From positions 1 through 8,578 of the forward strand of contig DASQXE010000091.1 in the NCBI GenBank assembly GCA_035639875.1: 8,578 nt of DNA, read 5' to 3'. The position numbers and the translations under genes are program-made. The DNA comes from JAIBJP01 sp035639875. GTDB lineage: Bacteria; Actinomycetota; Thermoleophilia; Gaiellales; Gaiellaceae. Shown here in pieces: positions 6,693-8,578 of the stretch. The notes beneath the pieces were generated by a model, which was given only the letters and a program-made list of their open reading frames with translations, searched no databases and was not told the DNA's origin. How positions within the stretch are numbered: the first letter of the stretch is position 1; the number at the start of each line of letters is the position of its first letter.

Positions 6693-7235
6693 GTGGAAAG
6701 CGGTGACCACCTTCGGCTCTTCGTTGCCCTGCTCCTGCCGGACGCGGCGCTCGCTCGGCTCGTCGAGTGGCAAGCCGGCGAGCTCGCCGACCGCGAGGAA
6801 GTCCGCGTGGTCCCGCGGGCGAACCTGCACATCACGGTCGCCTTCCTGGGACGCACGCTCGCCGACCGCCTGCCTGACATCGTCGACGCGGTGCGCGAGG
6901 CCGCGGACAAAGTCGAGCCACCCGTCCTCGAGCCGCTTCGCTACAGGGAGACGCGGAGCGTGGGCATGATCGTGCTCTCCGATGAAGGCGGCCGTGCGAC
7001 GCGGCTCGCCAACCGCGTCTTCAAGCGTCTCGAGCGGCTCGGCGTGTACGAGCGCGAGCGCCGGGAATGGCTCCCGCACGTGACCGTGGTGCGCTTTCGC
7101 GAGCGCCCGCGACTTCAACCCTCGGTCCCCGAGCTGGGACGGGTAATGTCGTCCGAGATGGCGGTCATGCTTTCTCGTCTCGCACCGAGCGGCGCGCGGT
7201 ACGAGGTTCTCGAATCGGTCTCGCTAGGAGGTTGA
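6693..7235 (+). CDS. thpR: ThpR: 2H-family RNA 2',3'-cyclic phosphodiesterase (LigT / 2'-5' RNA ligase family)
   Basis: This 180-residue protein carries the two HxT motifs that define the 2H phosphoesterase superfamily: HIT at 46-48 (NLHITVAFLG) and HVT at 129-131 (WLPHVTVVRF). Their spacing of about 80 residues and the total length are normal. The opening LRLFVALLLPDAA is the typical first strand and helix. ThpR opens 2',3'-cyclic phosphates on RNA and can join tRNA halves in vitro; the cellular role is unsettled. GTG 6693 lies one base after the cinA stop, with no ribosome binding site, so translation probably depends on ribosomes finishing cinA. The last codons contain the recA ribosome binding site. 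The neighbours cinA and recA match the cinA-ligT-recA arrangement known from Deinococcus, which suggests a link to nucleic-acid damage responses, though this remains inference. Confidence 0.92.
   Translation: MESGDHLRLFVALLLPDAALARLVEWQAGELADREEVRVVPRANLHITVAFLGRTLADRLPDIVDAVREAADKVEPPVLEPLRYRETRSVGMIVLSDEGGRATRLANRVFKRLERLGVYERERREWLPHVTVVRFRERPRLQPSVPELGRVMSSEMAVMLSRLAPSGARYEVLESVSLGG
7226..7231 (+). promoter_or_regulatory. Strong ribosome binding site of recA (AGGAGG)
   Basis: AGGAGG lies within the final codons of thpR, 8 bases before the recA GTG. It is the best Shine-Dalgarno match next to any start in the window. It fixes GTG 7240 as the recA start and suggests that recA can be translated at a higher rate than cinA and thpR from the same message. 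Confidence 0.85.
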
Positions 7236-7239
7236 ACGC

Positions 7240-8340
7240 GTGGAGCGCGAGCAAGCACTCGAAGCCGCTCTGAGCCAGATCGAGCGGCAGTACGGCAAAG
7301 GATCCGTCATGAAGATGGGCGACCGCGCCCAGGTCGCGATCCCCTCGATCTCGACTGGAACGCTCTCGCTCGATCTCGCGCTCGGCGTGGGTGGACTTCC
7401 CCGCGGGCGCATCATCGAGATCTTCGGACCCGAGTCTTCCGGCAAGACGACGCTCGTCTACCACGTGATCGCCGAGGCGCAAAGGCGCGGTGGCATCTGC
7501 GCCTTCATCGACGCCGAGCATGCAATCGATCCCAGCTACGCGCGCCGCATCGGCGTCAACATCGACGACCTTCTCGTCTCGCAACCCGACAACGGGGAGC
7601 AGGCGCTCGAGATCGCCGAGCTCTTGATCCGAAGCGGTGCGATCGACGTGGTCGCGGTCGACTCGGTCGCGGCTCTGACGCCGAGGGCGGAGATCGAGGG
7701 GGAGATGGGAGACAGCCACGTCGGTCTCCAGGCACGGCTCATGAGCCAGGCGCTCCGCAAGCTCGCGGGGACACTCAACCGCACCGGAACGGTGGCGATC
7801 TTCACGAACCAGCTGCGCGAGAAGATCGGCGTCATGTTCGGTAACCCGGAGACGACCCCGGGAGGGCGAGCGCTCAAGTTCTACTCGTCGATCCGCCTGG
7901 ACATCCGCCGCATCGAGACGCTCAAGGAGGGCGTGGAGGCGATCGGCAACCGCGTGCGGGTGAAAGTGGTCAAGAACAAGGTCGCGCCCCCGTTCAAGCA
8001 GGCCGAGTTCGACATCATCTACGGCGACGGGATCTCGTGGGAAGGCAGCGTCCTCGACGTCGCCCTCGAACGGAAGCTCGTCCAGAAGTCGGGGTCCTAC
8101 TTCAGCTACGGCGACGAGCGGCTCGGCCAGGGGCGGCAGAACGCCACCGCGTTCCTGCGCGAGCATCCCGACGTGACGGAGCAGATTCTGCGCTCCGTGC
8201 AGACCGAGCTCGGGCCTGATGCCGTCGTCTCATCGCGGCTGCTGCCGGTGAGCGACGACGCGGACAAGCCGAGCAAGGGCGAGCCGAAGGAGCCCAGGGC
8301 CGGGGAGAAGGAGGCGAGCGGGATCGCCTCCACCGCCTAG
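7240..8340 (+). CDS. recA: RecA recombinase
   Basis: This is a complete RecA of 366 residues. RecA coats single-stranded DNA, drives strand exchange and, as a filament, triggers LexA self-cleavage. Visible landmarks are the N-terminal helix with QIERQYGKGSVMKMG (13-27), Walker A GPESSGKTT (63-71), DAEHAID (91-97, with Glu93 as the expected catalytic glutamate) and Walker B-like VVAVDSVAAL (137-146). DNA loop L1 lies around EIEGEMGDSHVGLQ (151-164), and loop L2 around FTNQLREKIGVMFGNPETT (188-206), where Gln191 is the probable allosteric glutamine. The C-terminal domain ends in a charged tail (338-366), as is usual. GTG 7240 has an ideal AGGAGG ahead of it. There is no sign of an intein or frameshift. 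The gene sits 4 bases after thpR and directly before recX. I see no clear Gram-positive-type LexA box in the short gaps upstream. Confidence 0.98.
   Translation: MEREQALEAALSQIERQYGKGSVMKMGDRAQVAIPSISTGTLSLDLALGVGGLPRGRIIEIFGPESSGKTTLVYHVIAEAQRRGGICAFIDAEHAIDPSYARRIGVNIDDLLVSQPDNGEQALEIAELLIRSGAIDVVAVDSVAALTPRAEIEGEMGDSHVGLQARLMSQALRKLAGTLNRTGTVAIFTNQLREKIGVMFGNPETTPGGRALKFYSSIRLDIRRIETLKEGVEAIGNRVRVKVVKNKVAPPFKQAEFDIIYGDGISWEGSVLDVALERKLVQKSGSYFSYGDERLGQGRQNATAFLREHPDVTEQILRSVQTELGPDAVVSSRLLPVSDDADKPSKGEPKEPRAGEKEASGIASTA
8310..8331 (+). other. Hairpin at the 3' end of recA, ahead of recX
   Basis: GGAGGCGA (8310-8317) pairs perfectly with TCGCCTCC (8324-8331) around a 6-base loop, within the last recA codons. 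No T-run follows. The left arm contains an AAGGAGG-like sequence (8308-8314) that resembles a ribosome binding site and would be hidden in the stem. In E. coli a structure between recA and recX keeps recX expression far below recA; a similar damping role here is possible but unproven. Confidence 0.5.
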
Positions 8341-8341
8341 G

Positions 8342-8578
8342 GTCACAGCGCTGCGCAGGGCACGGGCTGGGCTCGTCCTCTTGGAGGTCGACGGGGAGCC
8401 CTGGCGCACCGTGCCCGACGAGGTGGTACTGCGGTGCGCGTTGGCAGTCGGCGCCGTTCTCGACCGACCGCTTCTTCGGCAGCTAAGAGCGGAGCTTCGG
8501 GCTGCCGAAGCCGTCACGATTGCGAGCCGTGCGCTGGCGCGGCGGGACATGTCCCGCCGTCGCCTGGCCGCCCGCCTC
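8342..8578 (+). CDS. recX: RecX regulatory protein, N-terminal part (3' end outside window; start codon unresolved)
   Basis: Read in this frame, the sequence gives VTALRRARAGLVLLEVDGE, then PWRTVPDEVVLRCALAVGA, LDRPLLRQLRAELRAAEA and ALARRDMSRRRLAARL. This is typical of the beginning of RecX, a small helical-repeat protein that binds RecA filaments and limits their activity. Its position right after recA supports the call. Homology seems to begin at the GTC at 8342, which is not a start codon. The nearest in-frame legal starts are TTG 8381 and GTG 8411, which would remove about 13 or 23 residues including part of the first beta-strand. The frame is open back to 8252 inside recA but holds no ATG, GTG or TTG there. 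I give the homology limit as the left end; the true start may be TTG 8381. A base error turning GTG into GTC at 8342-8344 is also possible. The gene runs off the right edge. Confidence 0.82.
8474..8510 (+). repeat. 10-bp inverted repeat with a competing inner hairpin, inside recX
   Basis: CTTCGGCAGC (8474-8483) is exactly complementary to GCTGCCGAAG (8501-8510) across a 17-base spacer. Within it, GCTTCGG (8494-8500) can instead pair with CCGAAGC (8505-8511) around a 4-base loop, so the two folds exclude each other. The sequence encodes a charged helical stretch, LRQLRAELRAAEA, whose repeated codons could produce the pairing by chance. Confidence 0.5.
8540..8559. repeat. Perfect 20-bp palindrome inside recX
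   Basis: The half-site CGGCGGGACA (8540-8549) is followed without a spacer by its exact reverse complement TGTCCCGCCG (8550-8559). It encodes RRDMSRR in the recX frame, so codon use contributes to it. A perfect dyad this long could be a protein-binding site or a cruciform or RNA hairpin former, but no known operator family is recognised. Confidence 0.6.

Noticed and set aside
7165..8166. 333-residue open frame on the - strand opposite recA
   Set aside because: It is an antisense shadow of recA, typical of GC-rich codon use. The translation is Asp/Glu/Arg/Leu-biased with no recognisable domain.

Overview
The window reads as ordinary chromosomal DNA from a GC-rich bacterium, most likely an actinobacterium. 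The gene order rodZ-like / cinA / thpR / recA / recX, with frequent GTG and TTG starts and mostly weak ribosome binding sites, suggests the Thermoleophilia or a related deep actinobacterial lineage. The taxonomic call is inference from style and synteny, not from a marker-gene search. All genes lie on the + strand, are tightly packed, and leave no gap above about 50 bases.

Left half (1-4254): the end of a four-gene BMP-family ABC importer operon of the kind that imports nucleosides (B. subtilis NupNOPQ, S. mutans RnsBACD). It holds the C-terminal 87 residues of the substrate-binding lipoprotein, a tandem-domain ATPase, and two different permeases. The ATPase and the two permeases are joined by stop/start overlaps (TGATG, GTGA). 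A perfect 12-bp hairpin separates the binding-protein gene from the ATPase gene, a position where differential expression of an abundant binding protein is often set.

Middle (4255-5405): a small three-helix membrane protein of unknown function, then a RodZ-like protein (N-terminal helix-turn-helix, one membrane helix, C-terminal extracytoplasmic domain). A possible promoter lies just before the rodZ-like gene.

Right half (5402-8578): cinA (competence-damage protein / nicotinamide-nucleotide amidase) overlaps the end of the rodZ-like gene. It is followed almost without gaps by thpR (2H phosphoesterase, RNA 2',3'-cyclic phosphodiesterase / 2'-5' ligase family), recA and the start of recX. This is a known conserved module that joins NAD and RNA-end metabolism to recombination; the same cinA-ligT-recA order is known from Deinococcus. 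Only recA in this group has a full AGGAGG ribosome binding site, which suggests that its translation is set independently of its upstream neighbours.

I see no mobile element, CRISPR array, tRNA or rRNA, phage gene or toxin-antitoxin pair, and no convincing new system. The most unusual features are at the recA-recX junction: recX lacks a normal start codon where its homology begins, and three strong inverted repeats, one of them a perfect 20-bp palindrome, lie in about 250 bases. Other points worth checking are the N-terminal membrane extension of the second permease and the unassigned small membrane protein beside it.
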